Source of the DNA: Chromatiaceae bacterium
GTDB taxonomy: Bacteria; Pseudomonadota; Gammaproteobacteria; Chromatiales; Chromatiaceae
Length of the DNA: 64,000 bases
Assembly: GCA_024235215.1 (NCBI GenBank)
Contig: JACKMU010000008.1
Coordinates: 186,001 to 250,000, forward strand
Direction of reading: 5' to 3'
Made by a program: the position numbers and the translations under genes
Part shown: in pieces, positions 34,245 through 43,489 of the stretch
Position numbering within the stretch: position 1 is the first letter of the stretch
Layout: every line of letters begins with the position of its first letter
Notes under the pieces: model-generated
Database searches by the model: none
What the model was told of the DNA's origin: nothing
The model's input: the letters and a program-made list of their open reading frames with translations, nothing else

Positions 34245-36455
34245 TCAAAGCAGCTCCTGGGGATCCACGTCAATCGACCAACGCACCCGACGCGCCAATC
34301 TGTTGGCCGCGATTCGCGTGACCCATGCCGCCAGAAATATCTGCAGCGCGGAACGTTTATGGGACTGCAGCAGCAGCTGAAAACGGTAGCGCCCGGCGCG
34401 CCGCTCCATCGGGGCGGATACTGGTCCCAGCAACTCCACCTGCTCCAACCCGAGTTCACCTCCCTCCACTGCACTCTGTTCCAGGAACTCCAGCGCCTGC
34501 TCCTTTTGGTGCGCCTCAGCCCGAAGCAGCGCCTGGAAACTGAAGGGCGGCAGCTGTGCCTGACGACGCTCGCGCAGTGTTTCGACGGCGAACTCGCTGT
34601 AACCGGAACGCAGCAGCGTCTGCAGCAGCGGATGATCCGGATGGCGCGTCTGGATCAACACCCGTCCGGGCTTTTCCGCGCGGCCCGCCCGCCCGGCAAC
34701 CTGAACGATCAGCTGAGCCATACGCTCGGCGGCGCGGAAGTCGGCGCCGAAGAGCGCCTGATCCAGATCCAGAATACCTACCAGCGTCACATTGGGAAAA
34801 TGGTGCCCCTTGGCCAGCATCTGGGTACCCAGTAACAGCGCATATTTACCCGCTTTTACCTCGTCGAGCATCCGCATGAGCGTTCCCTTGCGGCGTGTCG
34901 CGTCTCGATCGATTCGTACCAATGGAACATAAGGATAGTGCTTACGCAGCATCTCCTCGATACGTTCGGTGCCCTGTCCCAGTGTGCGCAGCTTACTGCT
35001 GCCGCACTCGGGACAACGCTGGACAACCGGGTACTGTGCTCCGCAATGGTGACAGCTGAGCCGATTTTCCGACAGGTGCATCGTCATGCGCGCATCACAG
35101 CGCCGACACTCAGCCAGCCAACCGCAGTCGTGGCAGGTGAGAATCGGCGCGTACCCGCGTCTATTCAGAAACAGCAGTACCTGATTACCCCCCTGCAGTT
35201 CGTCCTCGAGCATCTTTTTGAGCAGCGGAGATACACCAGCTTCGAGTCTGCTCGACCGGATATCCAACAGGTCTATCCTGGGGGGCTGGGCGGAGCCCGC
35301 CCGTTCCAACAGGCGCAGGTGGTAATACTTCCCATCGAGCGCATTTTTCAGACTCTCCAGCGACGGCGTAGCCGACCCCAGCACCACCGGACAACCACAC
35401 CGCTGAGCACGCACCACCGCAAGATCCCTCGCCGAGAAGCGGAAACCCTCCTGTTGCTTGAACGATAGGTCATGCTCCTCGTCCACCAGAATCAGGCGCA
35501 GATCCGGCAGTGGAACGAACACTGAAGAGCGAGTCCCGATCACCACCCGGGCTTGCCCCCGCCGCGCCTGCAGCCAGTTCTGCTCGCGTTCACGCTCGCC
35601 AAGACCGGAATGCAGCAACGTGATAGGCAGATGCAGGCGCCGCTGAAATCGCCGTAACAACTGTGGTGTCAAACCAATCTCCGGCACCAGCACCAACACC
35701 TGGCCACCTTGCACGCCCACCCGCTGCAACAGCTCCAGATAGACTTCTGTCTTGCCGCTTCCGGTTACCCCATCAAGCAGAAATACACCAAATTCACCGA
35801 GGCGGACAACGATCTGAGCAAGCGCCTGCTGTTGCTCGCGATTCAGCGTTGGACCTGCCTGATCCACCTGGACCGTTTGAATAGCCTCAGGAGGCGCTAC
35901 CTCAACGCGCTCGATCCAGCCACGTCCCTCCAGTCTGCGCACAACCTGAGTGCAGGCGCCAAAGGCAAGATTAAGTTCATCTTGTGTCATGCCATCGCTT
36001 GAGCGCAGCAGTCGCAACAGTTCCGCCTGACGAGGCGCCTTCGTCAGTGATCCCGGATCCTGTAGGGCGCCCAGAGCGCTCAGGCGCCATCCAACACGTT
36101 CACCATATTGGATTTTGGCGCCTCTGCGTAGGCGTGCCGGCAATGCATAACTGACCACTTCGCCAAGCGGGTGACGATAATAGTCCGCCGCCCAACAGAG
36201 CAAAGCGAGATCTGCATCACTGAAAAGCGCCTCCTCATCCAGCACCTCGAAAGCCTGTTTGAGGCGATCGCCATCCAGCCGGGTTGCGCACGTCACACCA
36301 AGCAACACACCGTAACGCTCCCCGCGTCCGAACGGCACACGCAACCTCACTCCGGGAACCAATTTATCGCCATCGCATCCGGCCGGCGCGAGATACTCGA
36401 AAGTCGAATAGACCGGCACTGCCACTGCAACCTCGAGAATGATCATTTCCGGCAT
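34245..36455 (-). CDS. priA: Primosomal protein N' (replication restart helicase PriA)
   Basis: Superfamily 2 helicase of 736 residues that reloads the replisome at stalled forks. The DNA-binding 3'BD occupies about 1-105; Walker A is LLDGVTGSGKTEVYLELL, Walker B is LILVDEEHD, and motif III is VLGSATPSLESL. Eight zinc-binding cysteines lie in LTCHDCGWLAECRRCDARMTMH and CHHCGAQYPVVQRCPECGS. Motifs V and VI are ILLGTQMLAKGHHFPNVTLV and QVAGRAGRAEKPGRVLIQT (close forms). Likely first gene of priA-argS-ftsN; DnaA boxes lie about 90 bases upstream of it. Confidence 0.96.
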   Translation of the reverse strand: MPEMIILEVAVAVPVYSTFEYLAPAGCDGDKLVPGVRLRVPFGRGERYGVLLGVTCATRLDGDRLKQAFEVLDEEALFSDADLALLCWAADYYRHPLGEVVSYALPARLRRGAKIQYGERVGWRLSALGALQDPGSLTKAPRQAELLRLLRSSDGMTQDELNLAFGACTQVVRRLEGRGWIERVEVAPPEAIQTVQVDQAGPTLNREQQQALAQIVVRLGEFGVFLLDGVTGSGKTEVYLELLQRVGVQGGQVLVLVPEIGLTPQLLRRFQRRLHLPITLLHSGLGEREREQNWLQARRGQARVVIGTRSSVFVPLPDLRLILVDEEHDLSFKQQEGFRFSARDLAVVRAQRCGCPVVLGSATPSLESLKNALDGKYYHLRLLERAGSAQPPRIDLLDIRSSRLEAGVSPLLKKMLEDELQGGNQVLLFLNRRGYAPILTCHDCGWLAECRRCDARMTMHLSENRLSCHHCGAQYPVVQRCPECGSSKLRTLGQGTERIEEMLRKHYPYVPLVRIDRDATRRKGTLMRMLDEVKAGKYALLLGTQMLAKGHHFPNVTLVGILDLDQALFGADFRAAERMAQLIVQVAGRAGRAEKPGRVLIQTRHPDHPLLQTLLRSGYSEFAVETLRERRQAQLPPFSFQALLRAEAHQKEQALEFLEQSAVEGGELGLEQVELLGPVSAPMERRAGRYRFQLLLQSHKRSALQIFLAAWVTRIAANRLARRVRWSIDVDPQELL

Positions 36456-36903
36456 CTGCTCATGCCACTCAAGTTGCCGTCAATGTTTAACTCGAAAGAT
36501 TGATAAATCGACCTAACTCCTTATGAAATCTGAAGATAGAGGTTTTCCACAATAGCTGTGGATAACTCTGTGAATGAAATGTTTCACTACCGATAAAAGT
36601 CTGTAAATCAGCGCTATTCTAGCGAATCAAAAACAGCGTGTCCTTTATAGTGACTCTTTGTTTATCAATAACTTATCAATTACGCCCCACCCTTTTGATA
36701 GCGGGAGGCAAGCAACTGATCCAGAATTGAGGCACAGTTCTTGCCACTGTGCATAACCAACCAAAAGCGGACGAGTTTTTCTCTCCATGTCAACCTTTAT
36801 CTCACTCTTTTCCGGGCCAATGAGCCTATCGCTCTCCGCTGACACGCCATCAGCCATGATGCGGTGTTGCCAGGCACTGCCGTTTAGGCTGTATCATCAT
36901 CCG
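36456..36903. other. Divergent intergenic region between priA and fructosamine kinase gene
   Basis: A/T-rich 448-base gap without a gene. Besides the DnaA-box cluster at 36543-36577 it holds an A/T stretch with two direct TTATCAAT repeats (about 36661-36679). Promoters for both flanking genes must lie here but none is clear enough to mark. Confidence 0.5.
36543..36577. promoter_or_regulatory. DnaA-box cluster upstream of priA
   Basis: Two exact matches to TTWTNCACA in inverted orientation five bases apart: TTTTCCACA (36543-36551) and TGTGGATAA (36557-36565), plus a one-mismatch third box TGTGAATGA (36569-36577). This is the arrangement of a DnaA-controlled promoter or a DnaA titration site. 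Confidence 0.6.
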
Positions 36904-37782
36904 ATGATCGATTGGAATCATATCAGTCACCATATCGGTGAGCAGAGCGGCAAAACGTTTACACCGCTGTATAACCAGTCGATCGGCGGCGGATGCATCA
37001 GCAGCAGCCACTGTTTAAGTGACGGGGAACGGAAGTTCTTTGTCAAGATCAACGGCGCCGACCTGTTCGAGATGTTCGAGGCGGAAGCAGCCGGATTGAA
37101 GCGGATCGCTGACACCGCAACGATCAACGCACCGCGCCCGATCTGCTCTGGTGTGGTGGATCGACACGCTTATCTGGTATTGGAATATATCGCACTGGGC
37201 GGAAGACCGAATGGCCACCAGGCGGGAGCGTGTCTGGCTGCGTTACACAGTCACACCGCAGCGCAGTTCGGTTGGGGGCAGGACAATTATATCGGCTCGA
37301 CCCCACAGCCAAACAACTGGTGTGACCGCTGGGTTGACTTCTGGCGTCAGAGACGACTGGCGTTTCAGCTGCAACTTGCTGCGAAACGGGGATATCGTGG
37401 CCGCCTGCAACAGCGTGGTGAGCAGCTGCTCGATCTGTTTCCGGCGCTGATCGACCACAATCCCCCGCCATCGCTGATCCACGGTGATCTCTGGAGTGGC
37501 AACCTGAGTTACAACGTGAGCGGTGAGCCGGTCATCTACGACCCTGCCATCTATTTCGCCGACCGCGAGGCAGAGCTGGCGATGACAGAGCTGTTTGGGG
37601 GGTTTCCGGAGTCGTTCTATCGCGCCTATAACAATGCCTGGCCACTTGAGCGTGGTTACGCTGTCCGCAAGGTGCTGTACAACCTCTATCATCTGCTGAA
37701 CCACCTCAACCTGTTCGGTGGTGGATACGCCGGACAGGCGCTGCACTCAATAGACCACTTATTGGCTGAACTGGGTCATTGA
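36904..37782 (+). CDS. Fructosamine kinase family protein
   Basis: A protein of 292 residues with the aminoglycoside-phosphotransferase-like kinase fold of the fructosamine-3-kinase/YniA family, which phosphorylates sugars attached to protein amines so that the adduct falls off. Visible motifs are GGGCISSSH, the ATP lysine in KFFVKIN, LEYIALGG, HGDLWSGNL (catalytic Asp) and IYDPAIYFADREAELAMTELFGGFPESFYRAY, which is nearly invariant in the family. The ATG at 36904 gives the standard N-terminus; the frame is open 39 codons earlier. Single gene, convergent with aapP. Confidence 0.9.
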   Translation: MIDWNHISHHIGEQSGKTFTPLYNQSIGGGCISSSHCLSDGERKFFVKINGADLFEMFEAEAAGLKRIADTATINAPRPICSGVVDRHAYLVLEYIALGGRPNGHQAGACLAALHSHTAAQFGWGQDNYIGSTPQPNNWCDRWVDFWRQRRLAFQLQLAAKRGYRGRLQQRGEQLLDLFPALIDHNPPPSLIHGDLWSGNLSYNVSGEPVIYDPAIYFADREAELAMTELFGGFPESFYRAYNNAWPLERGYAVRKVLYNLYHLLNHLNLFGGGYAGQALHSIDHLLAELGH

Positions 37783-37835
37783 GCCATTCTGAGGGTAGCG
37801 GTGAATTCTCCGGCACGGATTTCGCGGCAGTTCCC

Positions 37836-38606
37836 CTACATGATCTGACTGAGGAACAGCTGAGTGCGTTCGTGCTCCGGATTGGTGAAAAAAGTCTCCG
37901 GATCATTCTCTTCGATGATCTGCCCGCCATCCATGAATATCACCCGATTGGCCACCGTCTTGGCAAATCCCATCTCATGGGTAACGACCAGCATGGTCAT
38001 GCCACTCTCGGCCAGCGAAATCATGGTATCCAGCACCTCCTTGATCATTTCCGGATCCAGCGCTGAGGTGGGTTCATCGAACAGCATGATACTCGGGCTC
38101 ATACAGAGGCTGCGGGCGATGGCGACGCGCTGCTGCTGACCACCCGATAACTGTCCGGGATATTTTTTCGCCTGCTCCGGAATTCTTACCCGTTCCAGAT
38201 ACTCCATAGCGATCTCCTCCGCCTGCTTGCGTGGCATCTTGCGCACCCATATCGGTGCCAGACAGCAGTTTTCCAGTACGGTCAGATGCGGAAACAGATT
38301 GAAATGCTGGAACACCATGCCCACTTCACGGCGAATTTTGTCAATGCGCTTGAGATCATCATTCAACTCGATCCCGTCGACAATGATCTGACCCCGCTGA
38401 TGCTCTTCAAGCCGGTTGATGCAGCGAATCATGGTGGACTTTCCCGAACCGGAGGGTCCGCAGATTACGATCCGCTCACCTCTTGAGACGGTCAGGTTGA
38501 TCTCTTTCAGCACGTGGAACTCACCGTACCACTTGTGCATACCCACAATTTCGATTATCGGAGCGCTGGATGCAGTCAACTCTGGATTGGCGGTTTCAAT
38601 CGTCAT
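37836..38606 (-). CDS. aapP: Amino acid ABC transporter ATP-binding protein
   Basis: ABC ATPase of 256 residues of the polar amino acid (GlnQ/AapP) class. Walker A GPSGSGKSTM, Q-loop VFQHFNLFPHLTVLEN, signature LSGGQQQRVAIARSL, Walker B MLFDEPTSALDPEM, and the switch histidine in LVVTHEMGFA are all intact. Last gene of aapJQMP, 13 bases after aapM. Confidence 0.95.
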   Translation of the reverse strand: MTIETANPELTASSAPIIEIVGMHKWYGEFHVLKEINLTVSRGERIVICGPSGSGKSTMIRCINRLEEHQRGQIIVDGIELNDDLKRIDKIRREVGMVFQHFNLFPHLTVLENCCLAPIWVRKMPRKQAEEIAMEYLERVRIPEQAKKYPGQLSGGQQQRVAIARSLCMSPSIMLFDEPTSALDPEMIKEVLDTMISLAESGMTMLVVTHEMGFAKTVANRVIFMDGGQIIEENDPETFFTNPEHERTQLFLSQIM

Positions 38607-38619
38607 CGTCTCATCTCAC

Positions 38620-39720
38620 TTAGCGGGCGTGCCCGGTATGCAGTTTGCGCTCCAGATTCTGACTGTAACGGGACATGCTGAAGCAGAAAATCCAGTAGAT
38701 CAGCGCAGCAAAAACGTACCCCTCAACCGCAAAGCCAAGCCAGCTTACATGTTTGAAGCCGGCCTCTATCGTAGTCAGCAGGTCGAACAGGCCGATAATC
38801 AGTACCAGCGTGGTATCCTTGAACAACGCGATGAAAGTGTTGACTATTCCCGGAATCACCAGCTTCAGTGCCTGCGGGAGGATGATCAAGGTCATACTCT
38901 TCCAATAGTTCAGCCCCAGCGCTTTGGCAGCTTCATACTGCCCGCGCGGAATGGCCGCCAGTCCGCCACGCACCACCTCGGCCATGTAGGCCGATTCGAA
39001 CAGCACGATACCGATCATGGCACGCAGCAATTTGTCGAAGCTGGTCCCTTCGGGCAGAAACAGCGGCAACATCACCGATGACATAAACAGCACCGTGATC
39101 AATGGTACACCGCGCCAGAACTCGATAAACACGATACTGGCCGCCTTGACGATCGGCATCTGGGAGTTCCGCCCCAGCGCCAGCACCACGCCGATTGGCA
39201 GAGAAGCGACAATGCCCACTCCAGAGAGTATCAGTGTCAGCGAGAGTCCGCCCCAGTTGTGCGTATCTACCACCGTGAGCCCGAATGCACCGCCATAAAA
39301 TAGATAAAAGGCGATAATCGGATAGCCGATCAGTGTAAAGGCGGCGATCCAGCCCCTGCGCGGCACCTGCCTGATATTGAGCAGCACCAGCAGCAACACC
39401 AGAATGGCGAACGCCAGATTGATGCGCCAGTACCCCTCCTCCGGGTAGAAACCGTACATAAAGAGATTGATCCGTGCCGCGATGAAGACCCAGCAGGCCC
39501 CGCCACTGGAACAGGCATCGCGCGAGTCGCCCACCCAGTCGGAGTTTACAAACACCCAGTTGACAGCCGGGACGATCCCCAAATAGATGATGTAGAGTGC
39601 CAGGAAGGTGAGTAGCGTGTTCAGTACCGAAGCGAACAGATTACGCCGCAGCCAACCGATGACTCCGATGCTGTTGGTCGGCGGAGGCTGATCCGGCAGG
39701 GAACCATTTTTTGTTATCAT
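38620..39720 (-). CDS. aapM: General L-amino acid ABC transporter permease AapM
   Basis: Inner-membrane permease of 366 residues. The long N-terminal part (to about 150) carries several membrane helices, typical of AapM. The ABC permease core carries GLSLTLILSGVGIVASLPIGVVLALGRNS and the EAA-type loop MAEVVRGGLAAIPRGQYEAAKALGLNYWKSMTLIILPQALK. Its start directly abuts the aapQ stop (TAGATG), so they are coupled. Confidence 0.93.
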   Translation of the reverse strand: MITKNGSLPDQPPPTNSIGVIGWLRRNLFASVLNTLLTFLALYIIYLGIVPAVNWVFVNSDWVGDSRDACSSGGACWVFIAARINLFMYGFYPEEGYWRINLAFAILVLLLVLLNIRQVPRRGWIAAFTLIGYPIIAFYLFYGGAFGLTVVDTHNWGGLSLTLILSGVGIVASLPIGVVLALGRNSQMPIVKAASIVFIEFWRGVPLITVLFMSSVMLPLFLPEGTSFDKLLRAMIGIVLFESAYMAEVVRGGLAAIPRGQYEAAKALGLNYWKSMTLIILPQALKLVIPGIVNTFIALFKDTTLVLIIGLFDLLTTIEAGFKHVSWLGFAVEGYVFAALIYWIFCFSMSRYSQNLERKLHTGHAR

Positions 39721-40911
39721 CTAGCGTTCCACCAGTTGTTTTTTTCGGTTGTACCAATTCATGAACAGGGAGATCGACAAGCTGATGGTGAGATAGACCG
39801 CCATTGTCATCGCAATCACCTCGATCGCCTGGCCGGTCTGGTTGAGTGTGGTTCCAGCAAACACCGACACCAGATCGGGATAGCCTACCGCCGTTGCCAG
39901 CGAGGAGTTTTTGGTCAGGTTCAGGTACTGGCTGGTCAGCTGGGGAATGATAACCCGTAACGCTTGGGGGATGATGATCAACCGCAGCGTCGGACCATGC
40001 CGCAGACCCAGCGCGAAGGCGGCTTCCGTCTGGCCGTGGCTCACGGCAAGGATGCCTGATCTTACCGCTTCGGCAATGAATGTAGCGGTGTAGATGCTTA
40101 ACGCGAGCAACAACGCGGCCAACTCTGGAATGACCACCAGCCCACCCTTGAAATTGAACCCCTTGAGCTCCGGTATCTCCCAGCTCAACGGTGATCCGGC
40201 AGCAAAGTAAGCCAGCAGAGGAATACCGAAAAGAATTGCCAGAGAAACATAGAAGGTATGGAACTGTTCACCGGTCCGCGCCTGCCGGGCATGCGTCCAG
40301 CGCGCCAGAAACACGACGGCAGCGACTGCCAGCGCCAACGCCGCCCACACCATCCAGAATCCTGACTCGAACAGCGGCGCGGGCAGGTAGAGTCCCCGTT
40401 TATTGAGAAACAGCGTCTCCGCCATCTCTAGGCTCTGCCTCGGATGGGGCAGTTTGTTCAGTACGATGAAATACCAGAAGAGGATCTGCAGCAGCAGTGG
40501 GATGTTACGGAAGGTCTCGATATAGACCATCGCCAGTTTCGCGATCAGCCAGTTTCGCGAAAGACGTGCCACGCCCATTACGAAACCGATCAGCGTGGCA
40601 AAGAAAATTCCCAGAAATGAGACCAGAAGCGTGTTGAGCAGACCTACCAGAAAGGTGCGCCCAAAGGTGTCCGTCTCCTGATAATCGATCAGCGTCTGCA
40701 GTATGCCAAATCCTGCTTCGACACCCAGAAAGCCAAATCCGGTGCTGATACCCCGCTGTTCCAAATTATACAGCGTGTTATTTAACAGGGAGTTTCCTAC
40801 ATAGACCAACCCAAGGACAAGCAGTACCTGGAACACTACAGACCGGAAAACCGGCCGCCTCCACCATGCCGCCTTGGTCGGTAACTCCCCTGGCTGTTTC
40901 TCTGCCGCCAT
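39721..40911 (-). CDS. aapQ: General L-amino acid ABC transporter permease AapQ
   Basis: Inner-membrane permease of 396 residues that pairs with AapM. It has the family start WWRRPVFRSVVFQVLLVLGLVYVGNSLLNNTLYNLEQRGISTGFGFL, the helix-loop FLGIFFATLIGFVMGVARLSRNWLIAKL and the EAA loop IAEAVRSGILAVSHGQTEAAFALGLRHGPTLRLIIIPQALRVIIPQL. A hairpin in the gap after aapJ may set the lower level of this and the following genes. Confidence 0.94.
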   Translation of the reverse strand: MAAEKQPGELPTKAAWWRRPVFRSVVFQVLLVLGLVYVGNSLLNNTLYNLEQRGISTGFGFLGVEAGFGILQTLIDYQETDTFGRTFLVGLLNTLLVSFLGIFFATLIGFVMGVARLSRNWLIAKLAMVYIETFRNIPLLLQILFWYFIVLNKLPHPRQSLEMAETLFLNKRGLYLPAPLFESGFWMVWAALALAVAAVVFLARWTHARQARTGEQFHTFYVSLAILFGIPLLAYFAAGSPLSWEIPELKGFNFKGGLVVIPELAALLLALSIYTATFIAEAVRSGILAVSHGQTEAAFALGLRHGPTLRLIIIPQALRVIIPQLTSQYLNLTKNSSLATAVGYPDLVSVFAGTTLNQTGQAIEVIAMTMAVYLTISLSISLFMNWYNRKKQLVER

Positions 40912-40946
40912 AGTGAATCCGCTTGCAGGTGGAACAAAGAGAGAGT

Positions 40947-40971
40947 GCAGGAGCGGAAGAGCCGCTCCTGC
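40947..40971 (-). other. Intercistronic stem-loop between aapJ and aapQ
   Basis: Perfect 10-base stem GCAGGAGCGG/CCGCTCCTGC with a five-base loop. There is no T tract, so it is more likely a processing or 3'-end protecting hairpin that keeps aapJ message abundant relative to the membrane genes than a terminator. Confidence 0.65.
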
Positions 40972-41004
40972 TAACCAGAATCAGAGCGATAAATACTCAG
41001 CTTC

Positions 41005-42027
41005 TCAGCGAATCGGCGGTGCGTACTGAATGCCCCCTTTGTTCCAGAGTGCATTAAGTCCCCGGGCAATCTTCAACGGACTGCCCTGACCTACGTTGCG
41101 CTCAAATGATTCAGCGTAATTGCCGACCTGCTTGATGATATTGTGGGCCCAGTTGTCATTGAGACCCATTCCGCTGCCCTTGATACCCTCTTTACCCAGC
41201 AGTCTCAGCACGTTCGGGTCCTTGCTGTTCGCCGCCATCTCATCCACATTGGCCGAAGTCACTCCCAACTCTTCCGCGTTCAGCATCGCATACAGCGACC
41301 AGCGGACGATATTGAACCACTCATCATCACCCTGACGTACGACCGGGCCAAGCGGCTCTTTGGAGATGATCTCCGGCAGCACCACTGCCCCCTCTGGATT
41401 TTTCAGCTGAATGCGCAGCGCATACAGCTGCGACTGATCCGAAGTGAGCGCATCGCAGCGACCGGCATCGAATGCGGCAGCGGTCTCTGCTGAGGTATCG
41501 AAAGTGATCGGCGTGTAGGCCATGTTATTGGAACGGAAGTAGTCGGTCAGGTTGAGCTCGGTGGTGGTACCTGCCTGAATGCAGAACGAAGCGCCGTCGA
41601 GTTCCTTGGCACTGGCAACACCCAGACTCTTCTTCACCATGAACCCCTGTCCATCGTAGTAATTGACACCGGCGAAATTGAGCCCCAGCGAGGTGTCCCG
41701 GGTAAGTGTCCAGGTGGTGTTGCGTGACAGAATGTCGATCTCACCGGATTGCAACGCGGTAAACCGCTCCTTGGCGGTCAACGGAGTGATCTGGATCTTA
41801 CCGGCATCACCAAACAACGCCGCAGCCACAGCTCGGCAGACATCGACATCTATACCGCTCCAGTTACCCTTGTCATCCGGAGTGGCGAATCCCGGAACAC
41901 CCGTGTTCGTACCACATTGGACATGTCCCCTGCTCTTGACCGCATCCAGTGTCGCACCGGCATGCACGGTGACAGAAAAGGTGGCTGCGAGTGCCACGGC
42001 GGATGTTAGCGCATAGATTTTTTTCAT
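41005..42027 (-). CDS. aapJ: General L-amino acid ABC transporter substrate-binding protein
   Basis: Periplasmic binding protein of 340 residues with signal peptide MKKIYALTSAVALAATFSVT (cleavage near VHAG). Family motifs include LDAVKSRGHVQCGTNTGVPGFATPDDKGNWSGIDVDVCRAVAAALF, LQSGEIDILSRNTTWTLTRDT and the disulfide cysteines of SFCIQAG and AGRCDALTSD. It binds a broad range of L-amino acids in known Aap systems. The ATG at 42027 has AGGGA upstream and a clean signal peptide, so the 12-codon extension is rejected. First gene of aapJQMP. Confidence 0.95.
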   Translation of the reverse strand: MKKIYALTSAVALAATFSVTVHAGATLDAVKSRGHVQCGTNTGVPGFATPDDKGNWSGIDVDVCRAVAAALFGDAGKIQITPLTAKERFTALQSGEIDILSRNTTWTLTRDTSLGLNFAGVNYYDGQGFMVKKSLGVASAKELDGASFCIQAGTTTELNLTDYFRSNNMAYTPITFDTSAETAAAFDAGRCDALTSDQSQLYALRIQLKNPEGAVVLPEIISKEPLGPVVRQGDDEWFNIVRWSLYAMLNAEELGVTSANVDEMAANSKDPNVLRLLGKEGIKGSGMGLNDNWAHNIIKQVGNYAESFERNVGQGSPLKIARGLNALWNKGGIQYAPPIR

Positions 42028-42342
42028 GTGTACTGTTTCCCTGATGTGCTTGATGAACAACAAATCAGCGGGGCGCCTTTGTGTCTGAACGACTCTGGCG
42101 CCTGACTTTCTAACTCCCTATCCTCCTGGGGCTAAGCCGCCGATCTTCTTTTACTTTTTCCGGAAACGCGTTCGGAATTGTGAAATCTCACATGGAAACC
42201 ATAATCCTGACTAGATCACACTTCAAGAACAATTATCGTTGGCGAAGAGAATAATCTTCGTCTGATACAGGGCACTCTCAGCAAATCTCCGGGCATAAAG
42301 GAAGAGAAGTTCTTGTCATCACTCCGAACCGCCTGTACCGGC
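42028..42342. other. aap promoter region
   Basis: A possible minus-strand promoter reads TTGAAG (42221-42226), 17-base spacer, TATGGT (42198-42203), a moderate match. A near-palindrome TGTGAAATCTCACA (42179-42192) lies just downstream of it. No gene is present. Confidence 0.4.
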
Positions 42343-43125
42343 TCAATGCGAGAAAATCCGTTGCAACCAGGCGCGTACACGCTGCACCAGCAGATCGTCC
42401 AGACCGCTGAAGAAGTGGTCTGCACCGGGCACCTCCAACTGCCGGTAGGCTTGATTGCCTGCCCGGTGCGCTTCGGCTAAGCGCAGGGGCGCAGTTGTCA
42501 GTACTGCGTCGAAGTCGCTGCTTCCGTAGATGTCCAGTATTGGCAAATTCACCTTCTGCAGTGCCAGCAAATTTCCGCTCACGGGTGTTGAGCGACTCGC
42601 CGACATGCCTACCGCCACCACTGCTCTGACCCTGACATCCGGGTTCGCGGCCAGAAACTCCAACGCCATCCGTACGCCCAGACTGTGCCCAATGAGTGCG
42701 ATCCGCTCCACTCCACGCTGCTGATAAAAATTGATGGCAGAGGCTATTCTCGGAAACGACTCGGAAATCAATGCCTGATAGCTCTCCTCAGGCGCATCCA
42801 GCGACGTGACCGGCAACTGAATCGAGAGCGTCTCCCAGCCGGAATCGGGCAATTGTGAACGCAGTGGATGGATCACACCGTGCCAGTCGGGGTTGGCGTT
42901 CCGACCATGCAGAATCACCACACCACCCCGCCGCTGTGCCACAGCGGATTCGCGGTGTATAGCGAGAAACTCTATACCGTCTGCACGCAATCGCAGCGGA
43001 TAGCCGCTTAAAATGGTCTCCTCGATCTCTTTTGCTATGCGCTCCTCCCGCAACAGGTCGGAACCGCCTGCCGCTCCCGCCAGCGCTGCCAGCAACACAA
43101 TCAGAGCCAGATTACACAGCTTCAT
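42343..43125 (-). CDS. DUF3530 family alpha/beta-hydrolase-like protein
   Basis: Exported protein of 260 residues: signal peptide MKLCNLALIVLLAALAGAAG, then an alpha/beta hydrolase fold. The nucleophile elbow GHSLGVRMALEFL has the serine, the acid is probably the Asp in ILDIYGSSDFDAVL, and the histidine the one in VPGADHFFSG, so a triad looks complete. GVVILHGRNANPDWHG forms the oxyanion strand. DUF3530 has no known substrate. The start at 43125 (GGAAGAG upstream) is preferred over a codon eight residues earlier. Stands alone, divergent from rpe. Confidence 0.82.
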   Translation of the reverse strand: MKLCNLALIVLLAALAGAAGGSDLLREERIAKEIEETILSGYPLRLRADGIEFLAIHRESAVAQRRGGVVILHGRNANPDWHGVIHPLRSQLPDSGWETLSIQLPVTSLDAPEESYQALISESFPRIASAINFYQQRGVERIALIGHSLGVRMALEFLAANPDVRVRAVVAVGMSASRSTPVSGNLLALQKVNLPILDIYGSSDFDAVLTTAPLRLAEAHRAGNQAYRQLEVPGADHFFSGLDDLLVQRVRAWLQRIFSH

Positions 43126-43489
43126 CTCACTCTTCCCATATCTCTTCACCTACCCGGCTGTACCGAATCGCAGTGACATACTCTGCCAACGATCAATATC
43201 TAAAAGCACATAGGTAATCTCCTGCCTATTCACTTTCGCTGTGCCCACAAAAGCAGTGTCCGGCAGACGCCTTTCTCAATCGCTACGCTGCAACAGGCGC
43301 ATCGTCACACTGTTTCACCTCGACGACCCAAGCGAAAGTTTCCAAAACCAATCGATCCAGAGCTGTTAATCTCTTTCTATTCATATAGTTAGAATCTAAC
43401 TCGAAAAAATGAAAATTGGAATAAAATCAGGTAAAGTAGAATATTCTTAAAAAATTCTGTTTCTTGGGTCAGTTATCGGAGGATCCATC
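43126..43489. other. Divergent intergenic region upstream of rpe
   Basis: Strongly A/T-rich near rpe. The perfect palindrome GTTAGAATCTAAC (43388-43400) could be an operator. No convincing promoter pair and no gene; the GGAGG at about 43480 is the rpe ribosome site. Confidence 0.45.

Noticed and set aside
36543..36680. Chromosomal replication origin upstream of priA
   Set aside because: Only two exact DnaA boxes and one near box, no dnaA, mnmG, parA or rpmH nearby; insufficient for oriC. Reported as a DnaA-box cluster instead.
42179..42192. TGTGAAATCTCACA upstream of aapJ as a Crp site
   Set aside because: The half-sites are perfect but separated by 4 bases instead of 6, which puts them out of phase for Crp. 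Kept only as a near-palindrome in the gap description.
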